A stretch of 64,000 bases of DNA, taken from NCBI GenBank assembly GCA_037178975.1, contig JASJZH010000002.1, forward strand, positions 6,375,501 to 6,439,500, given 5' to 3'. Positions 54,801-64,000 of the stretch are shown one piece after another. The position numbers and the translations under genes were made by a program. The notes below the pieces were generated by a model. The model saw nothing but the letters and a program-made list of their open reading frames with translations. It made no database searches and was not told the DNA's origin. Source of the stretch: Oscheius tipulae. Its lineage: Eukaryota > Nematoda > Chromadorea > Rhabditida > Rhabditidae. The number at the start of each line of letters is the position of its first letter. The stretch's first letter is position 1.

Positions 54801-57800
54801 GAACTCCGACGAGTGCCAAGCCCATGCACGAATCTGCGGCCGGCATCAACTGCTCGTGTTTCAGCTGCGTGAACATGGCGTAACCGAGCATCAGTCCGTA
54901 GCCGATGAAGATGATCTTAAAGTTGAACTGACAGAATTCTTCCAGCATGTCCGCAATCGAGGTCGACGCGAGCGGATGAATTGTACGTCTGAGATCACCC
55001 TAAAATTGGATTTTTGAGCAAAAGAGAGAACTCGCCTCGGCGTCAAAGTTATGCATGTGGTTGTACATGCGCTTGGTGAAGTTGCGCTGCCACGTCTGGA
55101 TGACCTCCTCAGCTGTCGTCTCGTTCCAGTATTTCATGTCTCGGGCGCTCTTGAACTTCTTCTTGTCTTCAGCCGTCATGTTAATCTTAGAATACTACAT
55201 GAGACAGCGTAAATGTTTGATTGTCATAAACTTGCCCCCTAGACCCCAAACTCATTTACAATAAAACAGTAGCCAGAAAATATACCAACCCTATCCTTGA
55301 AGCGGAAGTAGACGTCTCCGGGGCTGGCCACGAGGAAAACACTCTGCAGCGCCTCGGCCTTCGTGAGCGGTCCGTTCTTGCTGGATCTTTCTGTGCCGCC
55401 TAAGATCATGTCCGATGGCCAGTGAAGGACTTCCGAGGCGAATCCGGGACAGCCATTGCGCATCACAGAGCCGTAGTCAGGGTACAGGGGGAACTCGTGT
55501 CTCTCGAGGAACTCAGACCACCTGTCCTTGTTCTCGAACATCCAGTTCATCATTCCGCCGCGCAGCTTCTTGCACTCGGCCTTTTTTTCCTTCTCCTTAG
55601 CCTCCTTCAGCTTCTTAGCAACCTCCTCGGGACTTGGTGTCGGCTTCGGAGGTACTGTTGTAGTTGTAGAAGCATCAGACGGCTGGCTGGGAGCATCTCG
55701 TTTCTTACGATCGAGACCTGAAACATGGAATAAGCAAGGTTAATGGACAGTTTGAATCTTGCATGCAACGACTTCCCCTAGGCAAAGTTAACAAATCTGG
55801 GCAAAACAAACGAGGTAACGGGCGCTCTAACGCTGCGACAAGAAAAAGAAAAATATTTTGCGGCACAGGAATCGAACCCGGATCTGGGCTAACTGACTGC
55901 GTCAACTGGTAAAAGCTTCTATCATGACAAGACAACTTTTCGGGATCGAACCAGGATGCTAACCGAATACGCCACTCAAGTAATACTGATGCATAGTGTG
56001 AGGCTCGCTCCAAAGTCTCAAAAAGAAACTAACCGAATAGATCGGTAAGAAGATCATAGGCGCCTTCATCGGATTCCACGGGATAATTGACGGCAATGTT
56101 ATTCTTGTGCGTGTAGTCGAGGAACTTGTCCAGCAGTGGGCAGACGTCGTAGTAGTTGGGCGAAGCCTTCGGGCATTCAGGATCCAGAGGATTCATGCAC
56201 GGTCGGTCCAGGTAGCCTCTGCCAATTCCGGCCCGTTCGAAGAAGGAATGATGTGATCCCAGGGAGAAAGAGCGATGAATCTCGTTGACGACGGCAATCG
56301 GGTCAAAGTTCGTCCATTTGACGTAGTTCTCCTCCGGCAGCGAGTGCAGTAAAGTTCCGACGCCGCCGATATCTCTCTTGGTGACGGCCGGATGCGGTCC
56401 CAGGGCCTTTCCTCCCTCCCAGAAACAGTCGACGGGGGTGATCCAGATGCAGGGGACGATACGCTCGATAATGTGCTCGTATTTCTTGGCGACGGGATCG
56501 TCGCCGAGCGGTGGCGAGGGCTTGAAACAGATGTCGCTGAAGGTCCAATTGTTGCCGTGAACTTCGACTTGGAAACTGGCAATCTCTGTCATAATGTCCA
56601 CGTGTTTGAGCAGGCCTTCTAACGAAAGGACATTTTGACCTTCATATTCTGGCGTCTGGATTATGACCTGAATCGAATTTTCTATAAACAAACAGCGAAA
56701 CTAAAAAATACCTGATAGCCTCCTCCTAATCCGTTCTCCCGCACAATCTCCACACCATCTGTTTTTTTCCACCGTTGCTGGACAGTTGGCAGGAAGTTCA
56801 ACTCTTCATCTAGGCGTCCTCCTTCTGAAAATAGAGTCATAATGAAAGAAAGAAGGGGAACAACTCACTTGCTACCCACAACTTGACGATGTCTGTCTCG
56901 ATGTGGACAAACTGGAGCCCGTAGAGGCACAGGGAGAAGAGGGTGAAGATGGTGAGGATGACCTTCCAAGCATTGCCGTCGACAAAATTCCCGAGCGCGA
57001 AAAGTATCTTCTGGATGAAGCTGCGCGAGTAGAGAGCCCATCGGTTGCCGGTAGCCTTGCCCTGGAAATTTGAACCTCATTATCTATTGAAGCTAATAAA
57101 GAGTGACAAGTCGTAGTCAATGGGCGAGATCGCCATTTCCGCATATGTATCTCAATTCGCTCTCGTCCGCTCGTGCCGGATCGACAGCTGCATCAGTCAA
57201 ATTCGCGAGATCGAACAGGAATCTCGATAGGTCATACACAATTTGGGGAGAGAGGACAGACGCGATAAAATCTCCCCCCTCGAAACTTCCGCGACCAAAA
57301 ACAGACACAAAAGTCTCCTAGGAACGTGTGCGTAGGCCTTTCAGTGGTAATAGGGGGCCAGAAAACGACGAACCCTCTTGATCTGCTGGAGACATAGGTC
57401 AGCATCGGCCCACGAAGGACGGATGCGGAATTCCTTCTTCCACTTCTCGATGTACTCGTCTGAGCTAGACTTCCACACCAGATATCGGTCCAGGATCTGA
57501 AAAACATCGATTATTGCATAACCGTAAATGTCAAAGCGGATTAGAGCGTCAAAACTGTTTTGAGCGGCTATTGGCGGCGCATCTAGACCACACGGCGATT
57601 TCAAATTTTGACTGTGCCATCATAAGCTCGAAAACGCTCAGTACAAATAAACAGCGCATATACAGGCGGAACTGGATCATCTCTCTCAGCTGCCCAGCAG
57701 ATATCTCTATACGAGAGGGTCTAAACAATCGCTGCGGCGCGGTAATCTCTCAAGGAGATTTACTAACCGAGGTGAACCAGCCACCGCTGGGACTTCTCAT

Positions 57801-58057
57801 CTCATTCGACGGCTCATATTCCGTCTCGTAAAAGTCATCCTCGTCCGGCGCTGAAAATGAACAGTTTGAAGAGAATGAGGGCAAGAACTGACCCAAATTT
57901 AACAGATGTTGAGCCGAACGGTTAGCTTGAGCCGGTGACCGTTTGGATCGTGGCGGCTCGAGCAGCGTCAGCATAGAGCGTGGCAACGGTGACAGGATGC
58001 GTGTAGAAATGTTTAGGGGCCTCTTGTTCAAGTCGGCACCCTCTTTTTCACCCGCAC
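51889..58057 (-). CDS. PTCH: Patched, Hedgehog receptor / RND-type 12-TM sterol transporter
   Basis: Twelve-span membrane protein that binds Hedgehog and represses Smoothened, probably by moving sterols. In coding order: acidic N-terminus (57768-57850, DDFYETEYEP); 57374-57496 (SWADADLCLQQIKR, like ALEQISKGK); first TM exon at about 57.0 kb (VILTIFTLFSLCLYG); ectodomain 1 at about 56.0-56.7 kb with CIWITPVDCFWEGGKALG, VKWTNFDP and GRGYLDRPCMNPLDPECP, diagnostic for true Patched; the sterol-sensing domain at about 54.4-54.95 kb (GIEFNAATTQ, LTLGIGVDNMFML, LIPIPALRSF); ectodomain 2 at about 53.3-53.95 kb (KYFSFYPMFAI, YNYLTAWFNQEN, IPFYLTGL); the second TM block at 52.6-53.05 kb (AVGIGVEFTVHV); and the end (NGLILLPVLLSFAGPP) with a short basic tail. 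The GVDD motif reads GVDN. The true first exon upstream of 58057 was not found. The tail is far shorter than in vertebrates. Confidence 0.9.
53180..53235 (+). repeat. tRNA-derived SINE remnant
   Basis: GATGCGGCGCCGTCACGGCC then CTGGTTCGATGCCCATGGGC keeps a B-box-like block ending CCCATGGGC like the 23.9-kb copy. It lies in a Patched intron. The A-box is barely recognisable. Confidence 0.35.
55855..55985 (-). repeat. tRNA-derived SINE fragments in a Patched intron
   Basis: Two minus-strand B-box regions lie close together: CCGGGTTCGATTCCTGTGCCG (about 55862-55882) and CATCCTGGTTCGATCCCG (about 55941-55958), the second with its A-box GTGGCGTATTCGGTTAGC. They read in tandem here, not head to head. 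Confidence 0.45.
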
Positions 58058-58059
58058 TG

Positions 58060-61000
58060 AAAAATATACTAATTAGTGAGGTGTATATGGATTTAGAGAT
58101 GGTTGAAAAGTGAAAAATGAGGGTGTAACAAGATGAGTAGGAGGGGAGGGTCTAAATGACAAACGGGCTAAAATTTGAGCGATGAAGAAGCAGATGTCCT
58201 CAATAAAACGGCATAAAATCCAGCCCAAAAACCATGAAACGAACCCGGGCTATTGATTCAGTTTGGAGGACACGGAGAAGGAGAGCTAGGATAATGGAAA
58301 CACACACTAATTGAACGAAAATGAGAGGGAGAAAGAGACAAGCTATACATGTCTGCACTCGTTGGCCACGGCCGAGGAAAAAACGAAAAGAGGTAATAAG
58401 GGCAAGAGGAAGAGTCTGGCAGCAGCGATCCGGGAGCAACGTGGTCGTCTGGACAGGCCCACACATGACCTCGTGGAATAAACAGAAAGAACCGTACAGA
58501 CCAAAAAGGAGAGAAGCGAGTAGGAGGCCGAATGAATCATAAAAGGAACTTTTGAAACCTTAAAAACACAGCGAAATGAGTCAGCGAGGCGCGCACGCAC
58601 GGCCGTTGCCATTATATCGTCCATTTTGGCGGTGCGCAAGCACCTAGAGAGTAGTCAGGAACAAAGAGACTCAAAAAATTAGATACCAAACACAGGAAGG
58701 AAGCGGGTCACGCCATACTGAAAAGCTCACAACCGTAACCTGTGTTTAAACAGCCAGAGGCTGCACAAATGGCTATGGACGAGAAAATCGAAGCGAGAGG
58801 CAACAGTGAACGATTCAGAGCGGCGATTACGGCGTGGGGATTTCAGTTTTTCCTTGGGAAGGCTAATCAAACGCGGGAGAGGGTTGTAAAGGCGTCGAAA
58901 AAACAAGCAAACAGGGAAGTAATCACGAAAAAATATGGAAATCGCTGAAAACATGATAAGCGAGCAAAAGTGGGATGATCGTGGCCGGCTATATGGACAG
59001 CTAACAGCTGTTTACCGATCGGATCAGAAAAAAAACCAAACGAAAAGTTTGCCGATCAACTTACAGGGTCAAGGCAACATTGAAAAGAAGAAAAAAAGCT
59101 AGGGCTTAGAAATAAATAGAATTCAACGAATTTCGGGAAAATCAATCACGGGCTGTTCCGCGTCTGATGCGGACAAAAAGGCGCTGGGAGCAAACAGACG
59201 GCATTTTTGTACTTCCTTCGCACTTTGCCACGAAAAGTTGCCCTGGAAAATAGATTGAGGAATACAATATCAAAGAAATACAGCTAGAAATAGAAAAACG
59301 GTACCAAAGTTGGCTGTCACGAAATTGTCGTCATAGGGCCACAGGCGCGGTGGGGAGGCGGAGCCTTGTGGATCGATGGAGGGCTGTGGCTGGCGAGCGG
59401 GCAAGGGGAGAGTCAGAGAGAGAACGCGGCCATTGAAATACCTCCCGGGACATTTGAACCCACATTGATTGTGAACCCCCTGGAGGGAGTCCTCTAATGC
59501 CTATTGCGAAACCGAGATGACGACCGGATAAACATCGGTCAGGTGCGAGGCCCCTGCCTCTCGCGTCTCCTTCAAAAGTAAACAGTCGCTTTGAACCGAA
59601 TACGCGTTTGTTCTAGAAAATGGGCAGTCAGTACTGCAAAATGGGTATCAAATTTCCGTTTCCCGGCAATTCACATGCATCATTTGAAAGCTACGAGATC
59701 AGCGAGCATCATGAGTGATAAAAGAGCATCGAATGGGAAAGTAATCAATCGTGGGAAAAGACAGATTAAGATAGGGAATATGGAGCTGGAACGGGTCTGA
59801 AGACAAGGTGAAACCAGTTGGATGAAGGAAAACATGCAAATGATAGCTGGAAGGCTGTTTCTTGCGCGAAGAAATCAATCCATACTGAGGAAATATTTAA
59901 GACCAATTTTCAAGGTCTAACGGTCAAAAATACGGCAAGATTTGACTGCGAGCAATGATATTTAGTGGGCAGAGTGCTTGGCATGGTTTAGACCAGGTTT
60001 TTCGAGGAAAACATTGATAAAAAAGTGACAGGAAATAGGGATGAAAGGAAAAAAATGCAAAAATTACGGCCTAAAATTCAGGAAGAGCAGTTGGGCTTTT
60101 CCCGCCCTAGCTACGGTACTTGGCGGGGATTTGAATCGCAAAAATTCAATTTTTCTCGGCCTGTACTGCTTTTTAATTGAATACCTCGTCTTTATCTTCC
60201 CATTTTCTGCAAAAAGTATTGCAGTACGAAGTAAACAGTGTAGCAGAACAACTCGTGATGTTCTTTCATGTTATCTCTTATCAAAAGGCTGTGGCGCGGG
60301 TGGTCCCGCATGACTCCTGCTCTCCCACATAAAAACCGTTACTGACGTCTACCGGAAGAAAGCACAGCTTTGAGGACAGTAATGAATCACACCACCGAGG
60401 AACACGTGGCTCCTATCGGCGGCTCCTCTTTCCGAGCCCGCGTGTAAACAAGACCCCAGGATTTTTCGCATTACCGCCATGACAGAAAGTATATTAGGAG
60501 GCTATTTTGGCGAGAGGGATGAGTCAGAACTGGACATAAACGAGGCCAGAGGGTGGTCGCGAGAAGTGTGAGGAGGGCATAGAACTGGAATTGGGAAATT
60601 GTCACCATCACCTTTTGTGGTGAAGTCGGGTTTTAGTGCTCTTCTGGAATCGTTTAGATAAGCGAGTTCAAAAGGCCCGAGCCCCAAGGCAAAAAGAGGC
60701 ATTGCTCAATGGGTTCATTGCTACCAGGAACCAGGGGGCTCTGCGTCTCTGTCCCTCCAATTCAAAAGCCAGTTTCCGAGGCTAACCCCTTTGTAAGAAT
60801 CTGATTAGTGTATTCAGACAGACAGACAGATATGGAACATTCCAGAGTGCACTTTCCGAAAGGCCGCTGTTTACAGACACAACAACATGAGGAAGTTCAA
60901 TCTAAATGTGGCTCGGAATAACAAGTTGAGAGGGACGGGAATGGGAGAGAGGCAGGCAGAGAGGTAAGTAGAGAGATAGAAAAACAGAGCCAGTTAGACA

Positions 61001-61130
61001 GAGAGACGGATAGTAAGAGACGGGGTATGAGAGACAATGAGAAAGAGAGACCCCACTAGTAACCCACTAGTAGACAGACAGGCATTTTGAGAGAGTCCAG
61101 AGAACGAAGTGACTAACCGGAATATCCGAT
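58060..61130. other. Upstream of Patched: no firm gene
   Basis: About 3 kb probably containing the Patched promoter and 5' exons. A short minus-strand exon-like piece near 58574-58639 starts ATGGACGATATAATGG but does not join in phase to the next Patched exon. Two further minus-strand open stretches at about 59140-59260 and 59310-59440 look exon-like, but their phases do not close. GACAGAGAG tracts start near 60.82 kb. Confidence 0.4.
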
Positions 61131-61139
61131 CCAATAGTG

Positions 61140-61345
61140 CGAAAGGTGTTATAGAAGCCATTGACGATGATAGACGAGTAGATCTGACGACAAGTCGCTG
61201 GGAGAGCATCGGGTAGAATAGATTATGCTTGTCAGATTATGCTTAACAGAGACAAGTAACCATCCGATACTCTTCCAACGACTCGTCGTCAGTTATTCGT
61301 CTCTGGACTTCAGTAGCTACTACCAGACCAAAAGGTAACCTTTGA
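61140..61345. repeat. MITE-like element with inverted ends
   Basis: The left end GATCTGACGACAAGTCGCTGG plus GAGAGCATCGGGTAGAATAG is mirrored by the right end CATCCGATACTCTTCCAACG plus ACTCGTCGTCAGTTATTCGTC. The middle repeats ATTATGCTTGTCAG / ATTATGCTTAACAG. It is among the best-preserved copies and useful as a query for the family. Confidence 0.7.
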
Positions 61346-61559
61346 AAGGAGAGTACAGGTCAGTTGCCAGGACAAAGAGACAGGATAACAGAGTAAAGAG
61401 AGAGACTGAAAGAGTGAGAGAACCAACTGATGTGAAAACTCTGGGGACCCTCTTGTTGATCTCTGTCTAGCAAGAGTAGGCGAGGAATAGAGGGGGTATT
61501 TTCGCAATAGGTCTGGGCCAGAAATAGCAAAGAAGCTTGTGAGCGATAGATAGCCCCAT

Positions 61560-61845
61560 CTACAGCTCTAAAAACATTTCTTCTGTTGAATGTTTGGGTT
61601 GGACTGGGTAAATATTGTTACTCAGCCTTCCAGTCTCCTGGACGTTTCTGGAAACAAAACAACCAAGGCTTCCATTTCCTCGCAGGTCCGTATATTGGTA
61701 GTAGTTTCCTACTGAGGTGAAGGCGTTCCTAGAGAAGGTTGGCAGCTTTGGAACGTAATGTCCCGCGATCTGGCCCCTCAGGAAGCCTCCGCAACGGTCG
61801 GCGTCGCAAGAAGTTTGATTCACAGAGCTCTCCAAGGACCTCTGC
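61560..61845 (-). CDS. Candidate terminal exon of an unidentified gene
   Basis: Not recognised. An open stretch of about 95 codons ends with a stop at 61560-61562 and is preceded by a pyrimidine-rich CAACAG acceptor. The sequence is polar with no low-complexity bias: SLESSVNQTSCDADRCGG, GHYVPKLPTF, SVGNYYQYTDLRGN and HSTEEMFLEL. The tyrosines in YYQYTDL and IYPV could be cytoplasmic docking sites. I found no upstream exon that joins in phase, so the rest of the gene, or whether it is real, is open. Confidence 0.35.
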
Positions 61846-62950
61846 TGTTGATTCGGATAGAAACTTTATCTTTTACTTTACTAGTCTATCAGTTTTTCAA
61901 GGATTCTTGCTAGATAGTTTGCAGCACGAGGACGAAAACGGGAAGGGTTGCTGGTGGCTATACATGTTGAGCTGACTCATTACGACTGTTTTCGAACACG
62001 CCATTTGTGAGTCAACTTTATTGACACTAATTGCTTAGAGAGAGGGTGTAGGGACAGGTACAGTGAACAGTGAGACAGAGAGACACAAAGACAGAGAGAC
62101 AGCGAGATACAGACATTGAGAGACAGACAGACACATAGACACACATACACCGAACTCTGCAAATCCCGTAGTATGTACTATTTACTCACTGGGCGGGTAC
62201 AAACTTTGTAACACTTTGATAGTTTACCCGCGTCCTTGCGCACTCTGTTAGCCAACGATTAGCTGCTCTTTTTGTGACGTCTTCCACCCTCTCTCGAAAA
62301 GTGTCAACGCGACCCCTTTTGTGCTCGTCCCAGACGCTGTGCAAATAACCAGGAAAACGTTCCCAGAAGGCTAAATGAGTCTTTCAATCAGCAAACAATG
62401 AGAGTAATTGGGAAGTGGGAAAAAATCTGCCATGGTAACAGGACAGCAGTCGACTTTATGACGGATCGAGAACAAGCAAAAAGCGGCGAAGGAACAGCTG
62501 GGAGTGCACGACAGCTGGATTCGATGAGGAATATGAGATCTGTCTCTGAGGAGGAAGGGCGAGAGGGAAAGATAGGAATAGTCTAGAGAAAAAGGCAGCC
62601 TGTCTAGACGTCTGCTGAGAACTGTTTCTGCACTCTTCGTGCTGTGAACTCTCTACAGTATGTCATAGAGAGAGGGAGAGAGAGAGAGACTCAGAGACGT
62701 AGAAAGTTTGAAAGTGTGTTCGTCGAGGGCAATTATCCCCTTCTAATCAGGTAGGAATATTGTATTGGGCTGGGAAGGTCGCGCCACCTTCTCATTAGCT
62801 CAAATGGCGTGTGAATATTTCGCAAGAAACATATGGGTTGCCCTGACAACACACAGTCACAACAGCTGGCGAAATAGTTACTTAATTGGCTGAGAGAAAA
62901 ATCAGAGAAAATCACATATGACTCTTTATTGAGAAAAGGAAAACCCTTGG

Positions 62951-64000
62951 TTAACCGGGGAATCTGAATATTTGGCCGTCAGGCAGGCCGTCTCTTCTGG
63001 CAAAGTTGATTACGTCCTTTTCGAAACTCTTCGAACCGCAGACAGCTAGCTGAAAAAGGATTGGAACCCTTTCGGAAGCCACTTTTTCTGTCCTAGTTCC
63101 TCTTCATGCACTGCACTTCTTTTTGAACTTAATAATGTTCTGCAAAACTGTAGAGCGGATCGAGAGCTAAATTGTAGAACATTGCAGTACATCAAAAGTT
63201 GAAAATTTATGTCTTCGACCAGAAAAGTGGGTTGAAAAATGTCCCGTACTGTGAACTGTGGCGCAAAATTTTTGCAATAGGTTCGAGTTGATCACATAAT
63301 ATCCGTGAGCAACTTTCAACAACGCGACCCTATACATACTTCAACTAAACGGCCACTTCTGTTGCTCGTTTCTTCTGCCGCAAAACACACTCTCTGTCTT
63401 TGTGACTCTAAATCACAGTGTAAGATGCCACACTGGTAGAGTAGCTCATTATTCGGCTCCTCGATTCCCCGGAGGAAATAATAATTCCGTCGAGGAGGGG
63501 ATAATCTTACCCGAAGACCGTCGTGGTCGGGATTGCAAAATGTGGTCAGCAGGGAGTGGAAGATTTCCTCCTTGAGACGACTACCAGGATGGACTTGGGC
63601 GAGATAGGGGAGGGTGGTTGGTTTCTGGAAACACGGGAATATAGTAGACAGAGAGAGAAAGAGAGACAGAGCGACTGAGAGGCAGACAGATAGTAGACAG
63701 AGACTGAGAGACTAAAGGACAGAGACAGTGGCAGGAACCCACTAACCTCCGGGCTCGAAGTAACTACGTGAACTGTAAAGTTCCAATGCTTCGTCCACTT
63801 GTCGATCAGTTCCTTGAAGAGTACATCCTCCTCACTTCTCACACAGTAGACCAGTTGGACTCTGAATTTTCTCTTTGGTTCCCACTGTCACTGTCACGCA
63901 CCTTAAATCACAAACGTCTTCATCCAGAAGAGACTGAATGATTCTAATAAACGGGGCAATTCCAGTTCCGGCTGCGTAGCATTGCAAGAAGGAAGATTTC
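62951..64000 (-). CDS. NADH-cytochrome b5 reductase-like protein, 3' part (runs off the window)
   Basis: The FAD/NAD(P)H oxidoreductase C-terminal lobe; the family moves electrons from NAD(P)H through FAD to cytochrome b5 or similar acceptors. Four exons close in phase: 63902-64000 (partial), 63747-63870, 63511-63624 and 62951-63049. CYAAGTGIAPFIRIIQSLL is the pyridine-nucleotide-binding motif (AGGTGITPM in CYB5R3). KFRVQLVYCVRSEEDVLF is the following beta-alpha unit. LAVCGSKSFEKDVINFA replaces the usual LLCGPPPM block, keeping CG but losing the prolines, closer to CYB5RL-type proteins. The end is GQIFRFPG. The FAD-binding half and any heme or haem-binding partner domain lie beyond position 64000. 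The last intron (461 nt) carries a hairpin repeat. Confidence 0.8.
63128..63195. repeat. TGCAAAACTGTAG-type hairpin repeat
   Basis: ATGTTCTGCAAAACTGTAGAG faces AAATTGTAGAACATTGCAG about 30 nt later. It belongs with the copies at 33.7, 41.1 and 43.0 kb and lies in the last intron of the reductase-like gene. Confidence 0.5.

Noticed and set aside
58574-58639. Start exon for Patched (ATGGACGATATAATGG...)
   Set aside because: The donor leaves phase 0, while the next Patched exon at 57893-58057 needs two bases from upstream.
59140-59440. Possible two-exon coding segment upstream of Patched
   Set aside because: Both stretches look exon-like, but joining them with the visible GTACCG donor puts the second out of the more protein-like frame, and neither joins Patched.
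1-64000. CRISPR arrays, bacterial operons or phage
   Set aside because: No regularly spaced direct repeats. All recognisable genes are spliced animal genes.

Overview
This is a gene-dense stretch of animal nuclear DNA. Coding regions are split by many introns, some only 33-45 nt long. There are no operon-like Shine-Dalgarno patterns, and every recognisable product is metazoan: the ciliary transition-zone protein RPGRIP1L, a BSX-class homeobox gene, the Hedgehog receptor Patched, phospholipid scramblase, L-fucose kinase, NOC2L and TFIP11. Several features point to an ecdysozoan and most probably a nematode outside the well-known rhabditid group: a myristoylatable globin with a GC-AG intron, a tyrosine/glycine-rich secreted protein, very small introns, and start codons placed directly behind 3' splice sites (as expected for spliced-leader trans-splicing). 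The species assignment is inference.

Layout. 1-4.8 kb: repeats and one possible small membrane-protein exon. 4.9-8.2 kb (+): fucokinase, tail-to-tail with NOC2L (8.3-12.7 kb, -). 13.5-18.3 kb (-): TFIP11, divergent from RPGRIP1L (18.9-24.1 kb, +), which ends 48 bp from a globin (24.2-27.05 kb, -). 27-30.4 kb: mostly repeats and one tiny membrane protein. 30.4-31.8 kb (+): a decayed HRD1/gp78-type E3 ligase. 31.8-33.2 kb: an unrecognised three-exon gene (-) divergent from a small secreted peptide precursor (+). 33.4-35.4 kb (-): a proline-rich adaptor-like protein. 36.9-37.9 kb (-): scramblase. 38.2-39.5 kb (-): BSX. 39.5-42.2 kb: no convincing gene. 42.2-45.8 kb: a small hydrophilic protein (+) meeting a secreted protein (-) tail to tail. 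47.2-47.7 kb (-): a second small secreted peptide precursor. 48-51.8 kb: repeats. 51.9-58.1 kb (-): Patched. 58-61.5 kb: no firm gene. 61.56 kb: an unassigned terminal exon (-). 62.95-64 kb (-): the 3' end of a cytochrome-b5-reductase-like gene running off the window.

For TFIP11, globin, scramblase, BSX, the proline-rich protein, the 137-aa protein and the small peptide genes I derived exon boundaries by hand, and the reading phases close exactly. Boundaries for fucokinase, NOC2L, RPGRIP1L, the 42.6-45.8 kb gene and Patched are approximate.

Introns and intergenic DNA carry at least four repeat classes. These are a tRNA-derived SINE (often as head-to-head inverted pairs), a MITE-like family of about 200-260 bp, a short family centred on TGCAAAGTTGTAG that often forms a hairpin, and degenerate CTGTCTCT microsatellites. 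The genes are ordinary housekeeping and developmental loci and do not form one pathway. The most interesting material is the repeat architecture, the miniature introns, the small secreted-peptide genes and the broken ubiquitin ligase.
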